NCBI RefSeq assembly: GCF_021130785.1
Contig: NC_060211.1
Location: 125,747,001 to 125,811,000, forward strand
Direction: 5' to 3'
DNA length: 64,000 nt
From: Homalodisca vitripennis
Taxonomy: Eukaryota; Arthropoda; Insecta; Hemiptera; Cicadellidae
The notes under the pieces were generated by a model. That model saw nothing but the letters and a program-made list of their open reading frames with translations, was not told the origin of the DNA and ran no database searches. Below, piece by piece: positions 47,540 to 60,315 of this stretch (its first letter is position 1; every line of letters begins with the position of its first letter). Position numbers and translations under genes: made by a program.

Positions 47540-47793
47540 ATTGAACGAGGAACTTCCAGATAAAATTGTAATGAATTTATAAAAGTGTATTGTTTATTGT
47601 AGGCTTAATTTAGTGTAACAAAACAAGCGTTCGTCGGCTGTAATCATAATTTAAAGTCTACAATATCAACAAAACACTCTTTGTTTCTGAGCAATATCTT
47701 TTTTGTTATTAATCGAAATATTTTACTCAGAACCATTTATTATATGACTTCATACAACTCTAATATGATAATTTGATAGCGTACAAAAACGTT

Positions 47794-47870
47794 GTACCCA
47801 TGCCAGAACTCGAACCGGATCCCTGTGGTGACAAGTCGTGATGCTAACCACTCAGCTAATACAGAGACGC
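47794..47870 (-). repeat. tRNA-derived SINE head, leftward
   Basis: On the minus strand the sequence reads ATTAGCTGAGTGGTTAGC (a full A-box) and then GATCCGGTTCGAGTTCTGG (a full B-box) at tRNA-like spacing. The anticodon arm does not pair well and the acceptor ends do not match, so a pseudo-tRNA or SINE head is more likely than a gene. Confidence 0.6.
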
Positions 47871-47917
47871 TTTGAAATGAGCTGTGTCAGGAATCTTGCC
47901 AGTCAGTCTTTTATGAC

Positions 47918-47998
47918 AAGGGACGTTCACTCGTAGTGGAGGAGTACGGCTTCAACTCTGCAACCGAGAGGTCATGGGTTCGATTTCCGGGGATGTCA
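47918..47998 (+). repeat. tRNA-derived SINE head, rightward
   Basis: CTCGTAGTGGAGGAGTACGG (A-box-like) is followed by AACTCTGCAACCGAGAGGTC and ATGGGTTCGATTTCC (B-box). The order and spacing are those of a tRNA, but the D-arm is altered. It sits back to back with the leftward head at 47794-47870, about 50 bp apart. Confidence 0.6.
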
Positions 47999-48879
47999 AT
48001 AAGTATTAGCAAATGGGTTTGGACCATTTACATTTGTAAACTTTTAGTATAATAGAAAGAAATGTCATTGGCATTGAAATAACTCCCTTAAAAATATATA
48101 CAACAATATTAAAATGATCTTACACTAGGGCGGAACTTGTTATGTTCCGTCGGCAATGTGCACTACTGTGTTGCCTCAGGTAAATTAATTTTAATCAAGG
48201 TACATTGTTTTTAAATAAATAAATACATATGATCATTCATTATAGCTGAGTTGTACAGTTTTATGTGTGCAATTCAGCATATTTTATTTGCCTGCACACA
48301 ATCTTAGATATTTCTATATTCATATATAAATAAATATGTGTGTGTGTGTGTGCGTTTTAACACCAGACATGTATATTGTATATTAGTGTTATGTTATTAC
48401 CTAATATTCAAATAGCGGCCATTTAGGAATTGAATTTTACTGTGATTAAACGATATTCAAGTAAATAATAAAATTTATTGGTGTATATTACATTTCAGTA
48501 ATCAATTCTGAATTATAAATTCCGTTTCCGGTGAAAGAATGTGAATATTACGACAGAGTGCGCAGTGTAACTGTAGTTGTAACATGTAACTCAAGTTGTA
48601 CGAGTATAATATTATATTCTCTGTTTTTACGCTTATCTTACTACCGTTTTAAGTCCTTCCGGAAGTAGTCTACTAACGAGCTGGGTGAGTCAATAATTAT
48701 GTTCCAATAATATTTTAGTAATTTTATAATTATCATTAGTTTACGTGTACTATTTTTATCGAAGCTGTGCGAAGACATTGTGTGGCGCTGTAGAATTTAA
48801 TTTATGTCTGTAATGGTAACGATGATTATACTGACAAGACGATGGTGGACATTTTCGAGACACCTAGCGGCCCAGATTC
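47999..48879. other. No gene recognised
   Basis: AT-rich DNA with a short (TG)n at 48337-48352. A donor-like CTGG|GTGAGT at 48683-48692 follows a 40-bp GC-richer patch, but no exon can be built. Confidence 0.45.
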
Positions 48880-49290
48880 AATTGCAAATTTAGCGAGGCA
48901 CTTTACCTAGTTCAGTGAGGCGCCTTAGTATAGGTTCTCTGATGATAGCCGGAACTTCGTGCGTTGGGTTTGTCTGTTTGTCCATCTGTCTGTGTGTCCA
49001 CACGATATATAGAAAACGATATGACCTATAGACGAAATTGTTCATCTCTACATAGACAACAATGATATGCATAGTTTTGTTATGTCCAAAACTGGAATTT
49101 GGTGGAGTGTTGTTGAAGCCTATCTCTCAGTAGATTGACTCAGTTTCTCTGTTGATTGCTGAGCTTTCTAAAAATTGTTTGCCTTATTATTCTGAATGCT
49201 ACCTTTCAATAATGATTTGAGGTATAGACTTGATATTTTGCACTGAATCTCAGCGAAGCTACACTTGGTTTGGCGTACTCCTACCTTATA
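48880..49290 (+). repeat. Dispersed repeat family D, copy 3
   Basis: GTTTGTCTGTTTGTCCATCT and TGTGTCCACACGATATATAG at 48966-49010 match the CTGTCTGTCC..ACGATAT core of the family. Around them CGACATTT-like words and CAGCGAAGCTACACTTGG (49252-49270) resemble parts of other copies. The boundaries are approximate. Confidence 0.5.
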
Positions 49291-49562
49291 AATGAATTGT
49301 ATGAGTATAAATCTAACTATCTAATAAACGAGAAGCAATAATTAAGACTGTTAAGAAATAATTTGAAGTTGTCCAGCACCATCACGAACAGCAAATTCCT
49401 AGCATATTACATTTGCATAACGTGGTGAGATAGGTTTTACCTCTATCGAGGCACGGGATCCAGTAACTTCGGGTAGTCTGCCAAAACTAAATATAACGCA
49501 TCCATTCTTCATAATTTATTATTTGTATTCTACCAGAGACACATATTAATAGAGAACGCTTT

Positions 49563-49666
49563 ATTTCTGATTGCCTGGCAGAGGCAAATGACACAAATGC
49601 ATACTGAGTAATCTATTTCTGATCGTCTGCCAGAGGTAAATGACACAGATGCATACTGAATGATCT
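49563..49666. repeat. Two-copy tandem duplication, period 52 bp
   Basis: ATTTCTGATTGCCTGGCAGA (49563) and ATTTCTGATCGTCTGCCAGA (49615) begin two copies that both run through AAATGACACA.ATGCATACTGA. About five to six substitutions separate them. Confidence 0.9.
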
Positions 49667-52600
49667 AACTCGTGCGGTTATAAAATAATTCTTAGTCGTC
49701 GTATTCAAGTGCAATCATAATACTTAATTATTATTATTAATGCGTTTTAGTAATTTTTTAAACACAGCTGGAAATCAAAATGAATTTAATACTAATTAGA
49801 TTTATATCATTTAATGAATAATAATTAAATTAATAACTAAAACAAATAAATATTTGTCTTCTTGCGCTAACAATTTTTAGAGTGTAAATAGAGTGTAAAA
49901 TGAATAATAACAACAGTGTGTAGAGTAATGACAATTTTCAAGATCCTCACTACTCTCATTAATCTCATTACAATTGGTAATGTAAAGGATATAATACATG
50001 GAAAAGAGGTAAAGTAAGTATTTTTCCGATTAAAATTTCTTATCGCTGCTTCCAATGCCCCTATTTCCACTTTCTTCCCAAGACCAATTCAAACCCGCCC
50101 AGCTGTAAAATTAGATTTAATCGTTGAGTGAGAAAATATTCAATAACCAGATGAGTTACTGTTGGATTTATATCGAGTCTCCAGCAATTGATATTTGGTT
50201 TGCTCAGTGTTCTTCTTTTACTTTATAATGTTAGTGTTGATTTTAAATAGACATATTTTACAAACGTATATTGTACAAAAAATATTTGTAATAATAATAA
50301 TAATTACTAATCACTATAATATTTATTTATTGTATTTAATTCTTATAAAACGTAAGAGAATAGTTATTTTATTTTATATATGTTGCACTAATTTTGCTCA
50401 AACTTTTTATATTTCCATAAATGAAACACATGAAGTTAAAACATACAAAATGAAAATACATTTAAATAAATTTGAATATTTAATTACAGTGGTATTTAAG
50501 TTTCATGTGTTAGCAATAATTATCGTGGATTACTGAACATTTCAAAAGTTACTTTATTTTTATTGGCCTATTTACAATTAATACTCATGCCGAAATCAGA
50601 CAATGCGTTGGAGTAAACGTGTCAATTATTGAGTACTTGCATTGTTATACTCGTAATATTGTTATCACAATATTCGAATCTTGTAAATCCTCCGTATTTT
50701 GCTCCCAAGAACCTTACGTTTTTATGTGACTGAGCGCAGGGCAGTTTTTATTCACCTGGGTGCAGGCCAGTTTTGCCTGAACATGAGATTATCTGCATCT
50801 TCTAGTTAGTCGAGACCTTGCATGGTTGTAGAGATCCTAGACTAACGTGGAAGGCTTGGAGAGAACTATAGGTTGAATGATCGTTCCCTAAGACTCTTTT
50901 ATCAGTTACTTACGTTAAACATGAAAAAATAACTTTTGTAAGATGCCTTTACATGTGATTTAGTTTTTTTAAACGATTACTTCTTCGTAACATAATTATG
51001 TTCAAGCACACCCAGGTATAAAGTAGGATAAGTAGAAAACTAACTAGAAAACTACATAACACGGAACAAACTGTTGAGACAATGATTGACCATAAGTATA
51101 CAATTCACACCTAAGAACACCCTTACAAACCAGCAGACTTTGAAAGACTTTATGACAAAGGATGAGTAATGACTGCTCATAAATATATTGGATTTGTAAA
51201 TCAGCATCTGATTTATGATCTTTCTTGGTCGTTCATTAGTATGAATGGCCAAATTGTAATTCGATGTGGAGCGCTCGTCTGCATATATCTCTCATATATC
51301 AGCATAAATTTAGAAGTAGTTATTCATATCTTTTCGCTCTTTTCAACCGCCTCCTTTTCATTTTAGAATGAAAACTTTTTTGGAACCGCACAACCCTGTT
51401 GCCAAAGAATAAAACATAGTCCTAGGTACTCTTGGCGAAAAATGTAAAATTAAAATATAACAATCTGGTGGCCAAAAGTAGTATTTACTTATTAACATAA
51501 TAATAATGCATATTAAAATAATAGATTTAGTGGCATTTGACCTCATAATAAACTAGCAAACTTCAAAAATAAGTTTTAAGGCCTAAATAAACTAAAAGGA
51601 AATTCATCCCTCAAAAGGCTCTAAATTTAGAAAAATGAACCTTCAGCAGTCTGGGTTTATGTACAAAACAACATGAGCAGTTACACATTTATAAACATAA
51701 ATTATTGGCTGCAGAAGGAAACTAAAACATAGTCTAGAAAATTATATATGTTTAACCTTTTAAAAAAGTAAGAAAAATAACAAGCAATATTAATTCCAGT
51801 TTAGAGAAAAAAGTTTCAAAATATTAAAAGAAACCAAGATTAGCATGTACTCTTAACCTTCCCAAACTTTGACTACTAAATAAACTCTAAAATTAAGGGT
51901 GAAAGAAAAACTTATTTAGTGAGAAACGTAGAACTTACGCCAGCATGTTAGTGGGAAAATTAAAAAGGAAACAATATAAAAAGTTTAAAAGGCAAAAATG
52001 TACTACAAGTTTTTCCACTAACACACAAGAATTTCAGAATTTCCTTGCCACTCTGAAAAGTATGTGCAGAGCGCTCTGAAACAGTACAGTCAGTGCCTTC
52101 TGCAGCCACAACGAACAACACTTACATGTACTATATAAAGACAAATACTCGTACATAAGCTGGGGAGATAACTGGACTCAAGACTTTGAACTGGCTCATT
52201 CTTCTGATATCTGCATTTAAAAGAACCTCTAAGTCGTGACCAAATAATCTTAGTATGAACTTGTGATAACTTGTATCTTGACCCCCGATAATGTAACCAC
52301 TTATATCGAATAATGGAAGACATCAGCGCGTGAATTTTCTCTTGTATCTCCTTTCCCACCCCTTTAATTTTTTTTTTATTTGATTAAGTAGCGTTTAAAA
52401 AGCTTCTATGATTAGATAGCCTTTTTCGTAACTGAGCTTCTCCATAGCTGTGGCTGTCCAACAATATGGCCACTGGCTTCTTGAATGCTACAGTAAGCAA
52501 CATGCCTTGACGTCATAGCTGTGATTTTTGCCATCTCTTGTTTAACGCTTCCGGCTGTAGAACCTGTTTAACTCAACATACGAACGGATTTGAACAAGCG

Positions 52601-54439
52601 ATCTGCAATTGATGCTAGAAGACCATTCCTTTGCCTATCGTTAACGTTATCAGCTATAATTGTACGAGGATTTATGTAAATAGAATGACTTTACAAGCCC
52701 CAAACCATGCGCAAAGAAATAGGATGAATATGCTGGAGCATATTGTAATATTTGGATAACAAATACCAATTATCCCAGTGTTCTTGGCACTTACTAGGAT
52801 AACCTCCTTGGCTCTACTTACACCTTCGCCAGGTCCATATCAGGCCCTTTCACAATTGTTTTCCTATCATAACTGCAAATTTTACGTATTAATATAGTTT
52901 TTACATTCGATTTGAGATATTTGGAAGAGCCTAGAACGTCTATACCAAATGTGCCACATTTCATATTGGAGAATATACACAATGATCAAGTCATCCAGGT
53001 TTACTCCTCCAAATTATTGACTACCCACGAATAAAGATTGCGCTAAAACAAAAGTTTTCTGTATTGGTCGTGGAAAGTCACTTACTTACGTAGGAGATTT
53101 AGAATCTTTTGCAAGGAACTGTTTAGGTCGGTGGAGATGGTATGGCTGCGGGGCATGTGGGGCATGATTACGCCTCGAGAGAACTTCTAAAGCAATCGGA
53201 GATGAATTGGAGTAGACAATCGCACCCGATTGGACTGAAAAAGTCTATGTATCAGCACATTGCTCTTCTGTACTGGTCAGAGAAGCTTCAAAATTGTGTG
53301 GGCTTGAATACACAAGTGTGTGCAGAGTGCACTATTCTTATTCTTTTGAATTGTGTATTTAACTATTTCTGTATAAGAAATATCAGTTTTATAAAAAATC
53401 TAATATCTAATTGCCGAACTGAATTTTTATTATTTGGCTGGGATATGATTAAATATTCGTGCTTGGTTTTCTCAAACTCTTTCTGAAACTGTCTAAAATT
53501 TTAATATGAAAAAAATCGTATATTACATTCATATCATCCAAAATTTCACAAATGTAACCATTGCAATGATTTTTCAGCTGATACGAGTAGAAAACGGTTG
53601 TATTTTGTAAAGCTTATACTATTACTAAAATTTATTCATTAATTCACCCCTTTTTTATTTATAAAATATAAAGCGATACAATTTCTTAATATTATTTCGA
53701 GTAAAAGTAGGTTCTATGTAGGTCATGTAAACAGGACCAACCTCTATTTAAAACAGCATTCGCCGGAAACTGAAATCCATATTTCTGTTAAACCATAAAC
53801 CAGACCCTTTGATGTTACACGTGTTGGTCTCAATAACACGAGATTGAAACGCTACAACTTTTTCAATCAGTTGTTTGTTTGCAAACAGTGTACAGTTTAT
53901 TTTACTTCCAATATTTTCTATCGAAAAGTTACCCCAAAATTCAATCCGTATCAATTTCTACTATATAAAATATTTTATAATGTTGTACACAATGTGAACG
54001 CTATTTAATGTGTTTGAATGCATATTTATATTTCAAATTGGTTTATAGTCTGCCTTTAAAATTCTGTAACAAAATCACTTCATTTTGGAAAATGATTAAT
54101 CTTTTTGTGACCCAGCCTAACAAGTTCCACAATAATTGGGAAAATTAATAATGATCAATCCAAATAACTTTATAACTTTTTGATTTTAAAGGGTAATTTT
54201 AAACGTGTTATAAATGTTATTTTTACCTAAACCAAAACTGTTGAGAAATTAGAATTTAAATTATTATAGCCTAATTGCAAATCCACATGGATATAAAAAA
54301 ACTTTAATTAATACAACTGAATTAATACAACTCTTGGAGAAAGTAGTTTCTTTATACACTTTTAGCCCTCACAACCACTTTTGGTAACTCTGGTAAGTCA
54401 ATGACACTAGGGTACTGTATAACTAGCCAGTCTGGGGTA
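49667..54439. other. No gene recognised
   Basis: A long stretch. The 113-codon frame at 50195-50536 is an Ile/Phe/Tyr-rich AT artefact. An 89-codon minus-strand frame (52090-52359) and a 114-codon frame (53142-53486, GC-richer in its first half) have balanced patches, but no motif, start context or splice pair convinces me. GC-richer pockets also lie at 50740-50880 and 52440-52640. Confidence 0.4.
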
Positions 54440-54600
54440 GGTACAGACAAAGCATGTCGTAGGCGCTTCACTTATTGATTCCCTTAGCTTAGCTCCTCTC
54501 GACCTCTTGGCTGTTTTAATGCTAAGTGCTTGCCTCGCGCTTTCTATTCCAGGTTTGTATGCGCAGAGCGTTGCACTTATACACCGAGAGTCTGCACTAA
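54440..54600 (+). repeat. Dispersed repeat family E, copy 3
   Basis: TCGTAGGCGCTTCACTTATT, GATTCCCTTAGCTTAGCTCC and TTTTAATGCTAAGTGC at 54459-54535 match the minus strand of 37490-37575. Similarity fades after about 54590. The 86-codon frame at 54507-54767 overlaps it and is incidental. Confidence 0.85.
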
Positions 54601-54907
54601 TTACATTGAATTATTCATTCATAATTTGCAAAATAATAATGGAGTGCGTAACCGACATTCTTGGAGAAATTAGTATTATCAAGCCTGTTGCTCATAAAAA
54701 TTGGTGCCTGTTTTTACGTATGTTTGTTTATCTTCGTGTCCACACGCAAACCGTTCAGGGTCAATAATATACTAGATTTTATGCTAATTATGCTGACAGT
54801 TGTGTGACATTACCGCAATTTAGTATTGAAAACAACATTAAATTGTGGTTTTTGCTAGCAATACTCAACAATATTCTTTTAATTTCTACATAAAATGAAT
54901 ATATTAA
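54601..54907. other. No feature seen
   Basis: AT-rich DNA. GTGTCCACACGCAAACCGTT at about 54738-54757 may be a scrap of family D. Confidence 0.4.
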
Positions 54908-55250
54908 TAGAATTTAATGGCTGAGCGCTGGTGGGGCTAGAAAAAATTATTTCTATCCGTTTACGTGTTCATCTACCAAAACTATATATCGAGAAAAAAT
55001 TGAACTGTAGACATTAAAATTTTGCACGAAGCATCATTTATACATAAGTATCAACCAATGTAATGAATAGTGCAAATCAGTCTTAGGGAATTGGCTAAGG
55101 GTTAGCGAGCATTGTTGCAATGCTTTTATGCATATTAAAACATTTTAGTCTAATTAAATGAGCTTTTGCAACATGAATTTTGCAAGCAACATCAGCGGAT
55201 CCTGTAGCGCGATACACGGTGTGGTGTACTCGTACTTTGTATGAAAATAC
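54908..55250 (+). repeat. Dispersed repeat family D, copy 4
   Basis: The copy starts AATTTAATGGCTGAGCGCTGG, followed by TTTCTATCCG, TATATATCGAGAAAAAATTG, AACTGTAGACATTAAAATTT and GCACGAAGCATCATTTATAC. The minus strand of the copy at 62560-62975 has CGATATCTCGAGAAAAAACTG, GCCTATAGTTGTGAAACTTT and AATGAAGCTGGATTTCTATG in the same order, so both derive from one element. Confidence 0.65.
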
Positions 55251-58187
55251 AAGAAAAATTTCATTTTTATGTTAGTCTCTCCTTTTGTTTCATAATAGTC
55301 TAAGAGTAGAGTGCAAATTTTAACTTTATAATCACAGAACTTTTTATTTCATATTTTTCTTGTATTATAATATTTTCCAGTTTCATACACTTAAATCGAA
55401 TGTTAAACATTGAAATAACAGTTATATAAACAAATAGATAAAACACAGAAATTCCCCATTCAAAGGGTTTAAAGCGGTTAGTTGGTTCTGATTTAACATG
55501 TATTTACGTATCTGAAGGTTGGTTACAATATGTAAAGCTGATAAAACTGTGATGTGGGAAAAAATTATCCTTCCATATTTAACCCTTTTCGGTAATTCCA
55601 TTTCAAATTCAACCAAAAATAGTGCGAATTTGTGGTCGTTTTATTTCTTAGTGTAAATTTCTCAATCGATTTAAATTAAAACCAGGTTGTGTCCTTAAGA
55701 AATGCAAGTTTCCTTTCGGGTCCTGAACAACATGACAAACGGAACTACGGAATCGAATACTCAAAGTAAGCGAGGAGATAAAAGGAACTTTAACCTGCTT
55801 AATCCTCAAGAAAGTGCCAAGTGAGAGCTGCCGATTACGAGGGTTGGCAGTGAAAAATACACCCTTATTCAGTTTATGACGTCACGGTTTATGGTATTGT
55901 TATATTTTATATACTTTGGCTACATGCTGCCACATCTTATTGTTACAAAATGATCAGCTTTTTATTTTATGTCATTATTATTTTTAAACTAACTGGCAAT
56001 CAGTGATTTTAGTGTGTTTTTAATTTTTTATACGTATCAGTGTTGCTACAGTTTTTTTATATAAAAAAAATTAATTTATCAAAGCAAGGATTTTAGTAAT
56101 TTAAATAGAAGGATAGAGTAACAAACCGAACAAGTGATAAAGACATTTGAAGCAGATGCAAGATTATTAAATTGGAAAAATAAATGAATTCGATGAAATT
56201 TTGAATCAGCGGAGAGAATATTTTTAGTAGTAGATTTTTAAATTTAGAAAGAAGATACGGAAAGGAAATCGGAATCAATAACTGAACTATTTGAAATTAC
56301 AGCTAAAGATCAGGCTTGTAAGTCGGGGGAATAAGGCCGTGTTGTAATTAATTATAGGCCTACTCCAGAAGATGGCGGAAAGAAAGGTTAGGTTAAGGCA
56401 CCGCAATTTGGTGGCAGTTCATCCTGGTCTGTTTTACAATTTGAAACTGTTGCAAAATTTAACAGTGGGCAGTGTCAGATAAAACTGTGTCAATCTAATG
56501 TTTGTCCTGACAAGATCTGCTGCTTACAACTAACAGACTTTACCAGGTGAGCTAGACTACAACTTTACTGTCAGCATTAGATCAAGTATAGAGTAGCGCA
56601 TGTGGAAAGTATCTACCGTTATCTGGATCAATTGGACCCATGCATTGGTGATTTTAATGTTGGAGACCAACACCGTTGATGAGGGTGTGTTCAAAATGAT
56701 CAGCTATTAATTATGTTTAACTGAACTGTCAATCAATGATTGTTAGCGTGCTGGATGAACAAAATATTAGAGGTTACAGTTAATTTGATTTTGTATAATT
56801 TGTTTCCTTGAGTTTTTTTATTCATAAACCGCTTTATTGATCAGGTTGTTAAAGTTTTATTATTAATAGATTTCCGGGTTAGAGAATCGGTGTCGGTGTA
56901 AATTGTATTTGATTTTACTAAAGAACGAACAAGCCGAAGAATGCACAACAATACTATAACACTTTTTCATCGAAAGCTTTCGTGGAAAAGCTAAAGTTGC
57001 GTCATAATCTAAATCTTAATGGTGATTAGTTTTAGATACCCATATACTGTACAATGTATACCACCATTCAATGATTCACATAAAAATATATTTATTCTCT
57101 TGAATAGCCTAAGTAAATGATATTTTCAAATATATCACATAAATGCTTCAATATTCTCCACTATATGGCTAAATGGTACAGTAAGAATGCAGCGTTTTCA
57201 TAGCATTAATTATAACAATTCAAACCTAAAATATATTCAATGTAAGAATGACATAAATGAGCTCTACTTTTTTTCTTGTATCGCACGTTTTAATTTAGGA
57301 CCTTCTACTTTTGGAATTGAATTTCTTCAAAATTTCCTAATGGTCCAAAACCTCGAAAACTGGTAGTACATAAATCTGTAAAGAACTTTAATATCACATT
57401 ATACTATTTAAAATACTAAGAGATTTTTTCTACTTATTAAATAAATTAAATATTAGTTAATTAATAAGTGGCGTGTATATTGTACAAACAAATACATTGA
57501 AATGCATGTTTAACAGTACATTATCCTAATGTTATAACCGTTTTTATTAAATTTGAATGTAGATTATTATTAATTTTAGCTTTAACCATCTGTAAAAGTT
57601 TCAAGATATGATATTTTGAAAAAGAAATTATTTTTTGAATAATAAAGAAGCTTATCTGAACTATATAATTTGATAAAGGATGGAAAAAATTGAAGTTTAC
57701 ATATGCCTTGAAAAGATACTCGGTAAATATGGCTAGCTCTTTAATACAATTTTCAAGTCTAAGTGAAGATGTATTAATATAAGAGTGAGGCACTAAGCAA
57801 CATCATGATCATCGGGTTTGATTACTAGTTAGCACCAGTCGCATTACATATTGACAATTGGACAGTTATTTAAATAATTTTATTACAATGAGTATTCTGT
57901 TTTACTGCAAGTTACAAAGCTAATGTTTGTGTAATGAGGAGTCATACAGATGAGGTAACAACACAGTGTCCTCGCATGACTGGCTGCAGGACATATTCAT
58001 TGCACGTGAAACCCATACATTAGTGCTGATATAGGCTAATGTGTGTCAATAGCCACTGTTTTGGAAATCGTATTATGAATGTATATATTTCATATATTTA
58101 ATGCACAAAACATGTATGGTATATTGCAAACGAATTAGTGTTATGCAAATGAATAACAAGAAAAGGTATCACTCTGTATGGGTTTTA
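55251..58187. other. No gene recognised; small ORF at 55702-55824
   Basis: The 40-codon frame at 55702-55824 is more balanced than its surroundings, but too short to call. GC-richer pockets at 56320-56430 and 56590-56690 have no frame. Minus-strand frames at 56093-56278 and 57521-57793 are AT-driven. Confidence 0.45.
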
Positions 58188-60315
58188 TACAGCGATAATC
58201 AACAAAATATACTTTTTGTTATTAACGCTTAAAGTGACAAAGTCTCGTGCGCACTGAGAGGAACATCTATGTAGTGTCAAGCAGCATGAAATAATGTTAC
58301 TCGAGGTTTTACACAGCGATAATCGGCCAAATATACTTTTTGTTCTTAACCCTTACAGTGCTAGAGTCTCGTGCGTACTGTGAGGAACAACATATATGTA
58401 GTGTCAAGTAGCAGGAGATGAAGGTACAGTATTCAAGATTTTACACAGCGATAATCAACCAAATATACTTTTTGTTGTTAACCCTAACAGTGCCAGAGTC
58501 TCGTGTACACTGTGAGGAACGTCAATGTAGTGTCAAGTAGCATGAAAGAATGTTACTCAAGATTTTACACAGCGATAATCAACCAAATATACTTTTTGTT
58601 GTTAACCCTAACAGTGCCAGAGTCTCGTGTACACTGTGAGGAACGTCTATGTAGTGTCAAGTAGCACGAAAGAATGTTACTAGAGGTTTTACACAGCGGT
58701 TATCAACCAAATATACTTTTTGTTGTTAACCCTAACAGTGCCAGAGTCTCGTGTGCACTGTGAGGAACGTCTATGTAGTGTCAAGTAGCATGAAAGAATG
58801 TTACTAGAGGTTTTACACAGCGATAATCGGCCAAATATACTTTTTGTTCTTAACCCTTACAGTGCTAGAGTCTCGTGCGTACTGTGAGGAACAACATATA
58901 TGTAGTGTCAAGTAGCAGGAGATGAAGGTATTCAAGGGTTTACACAGCGATAATCGGCCAAATATACTTTTTGTTCTTAACCCTAACAGTGCCAGAGTCT
59001 CGTGTGCACTGCGAGGAACGTCTATTTAGTGTCAAGTAGCATGAAAGAATGTTACTCAAGATTTTACACAGCGATAATCAACCAAATATACTTTTTTTTG
59101 TTAACCCTAACAGTGCCAGAGTCTCGTGTACACTGTGAGGAACGTCTATGTAGTGTCAAGTAGCATGAAAGAATGTTACTAGAGGTTTTACACAGCGGTT
59201 ATCAACCAAATATACTTTTTGTTGTTAACCCTAACAGTGCCAGAGTCTCGTGTGCACTGTGAGGAACGTCTATGTAGTGTCAAGTAGCATGAAAGAATGT
59301 TACTAGAGGTTTTACACAGCGGTTATCAACCAAATGTACTTTTTGTTGTTAACCCTAACAGTGCCAGAGTCTCGTGTGCACTGTGAGGAACGTCTATGTA
59401 GTGTCAAGTAGCATGAAAGAATGTTACTAGAGGTTTTACACAGCGGTTATCAACCAAATGTACTTTTTGTTGTTAACCCTAACAGTGCCAGAGTCTCGTG
59501 TGCACTGTGAGGAACGTCTATGTAGTGTCAAGTAGCATGAAAGAATGTTAATAGAGGTTTTACACAGCGGTTATCAACCAAATGTACTTTTTGTTGTTAA
59601 CCCTAACAGTGCCAGAGTCTCGTGTACACTGTGAGGAACGTCTATGTAGTGTCAAGTAGCATGAAAGAATGTTACTAGAGGTTTTACACAGCGGTTATCA
59701 ACCAAATATACGTTTTGTTGTTAACCCTAACAGTGCCACAGTCTCGTGCGCACTGTGAGGAACGTCTATGTAGTGTCAAGTAGCATGAAAGAATGTTACT
59801 AGAGGTTTTACACAGCGGTTATCAACCAAATGTACTTTTTTTTGTTAACCCTAACAGTGCCAGAGTCTCGTGTGCACTGTGAGGAACGTATATGTAGTGT
59901 CAAGTAGCATGAAAGAATGTTACTAGAGGTTTTACACAGCGGTTATCAACCAAATGTACTTTTTGTTGTTAACCCTAACAGTGCCAGAGTCTCGTGTGCA
60001 CTGTGAGGAACGTCTATGTAGTGTCAAGTAGCATGAAAGAATGTTACTAGAGGTTTTACACAGCGGTTATCAACCAAATATACTTTTTGTTGTTAAGCCT
60101 AACAGTGCCAGAGTCTCGTGTGCACTGTGAGGAACGTCTATATAGTGTCAAGTAGTACGAGATGAAGGTACTGAATGGTTTACACGATAATCGGCAAATA
60201 CACTTTTTTTGTTAACCCTTACAGTGACAGAGACCCGTGTAGACTGTGAGGAACATCTACATAGTGTCATATACGTGAGATGTTACTTAAAGATTTACAT
60301 AGAGATATACTTTTG
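58188..60315. repeat. 124-bp satellite array, 17 units, with higher-order structure
   Basis: Using the word ACAGCG as origin, units begin at 58188, 58311, 58443, 58567, 58691, 58815, 58942, 59066, 59190, 59314, 59438, 59562, 59686, 59810, 59934, 60058 and 60182. The period is 124 bp except for a few units of 115-132. Each unit carries TTTTACACAGCG, CCAAATATACTTTTTGTTGT, TAACCCTAACAGTGCCAGAG, TCTCGTG and GTGTCAAGTAGCATGAAAGA. Units at 58311 and 58815 share private variants (CGGCCAAATATAC, TTGTTCTTAACCCTTAC, GAACAACATATATG), and the units after them also match in order. Edge units are the most diverged. No frame is maintained. Confidence 0.99.

Noticed and set aside
47794..47998. Two functional tRNA genes
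   Set aside because: A- and B-boxes are good, but the acceptor and anticodon arms do not fold.
50195..50536. 113-codon ORF with many hydrophobic residues, resembling a membrane protein
   Set aside because: The Ile/Phe/Tyr/Leu content is what AT-rich DNA encodes by chance. There is no domain, no GC lift over the background and no splice context.
53142..53486. 114-codon ORF, GC-richer first half
   Set aside because: The second half is typical AT-rich noise, and I recognise nothing in the first half on either strand.
55702..55824. 40-codon small ORF of balanced composition
   Set aside because: Too short to separate from chance without conservation or ribosome-profiling data.
56378..56395. TTAGG-like words (also near 5105-5145) as interstitial insect telomere repeats
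   Set aside because: Only one or two imperfect units occur at each site.
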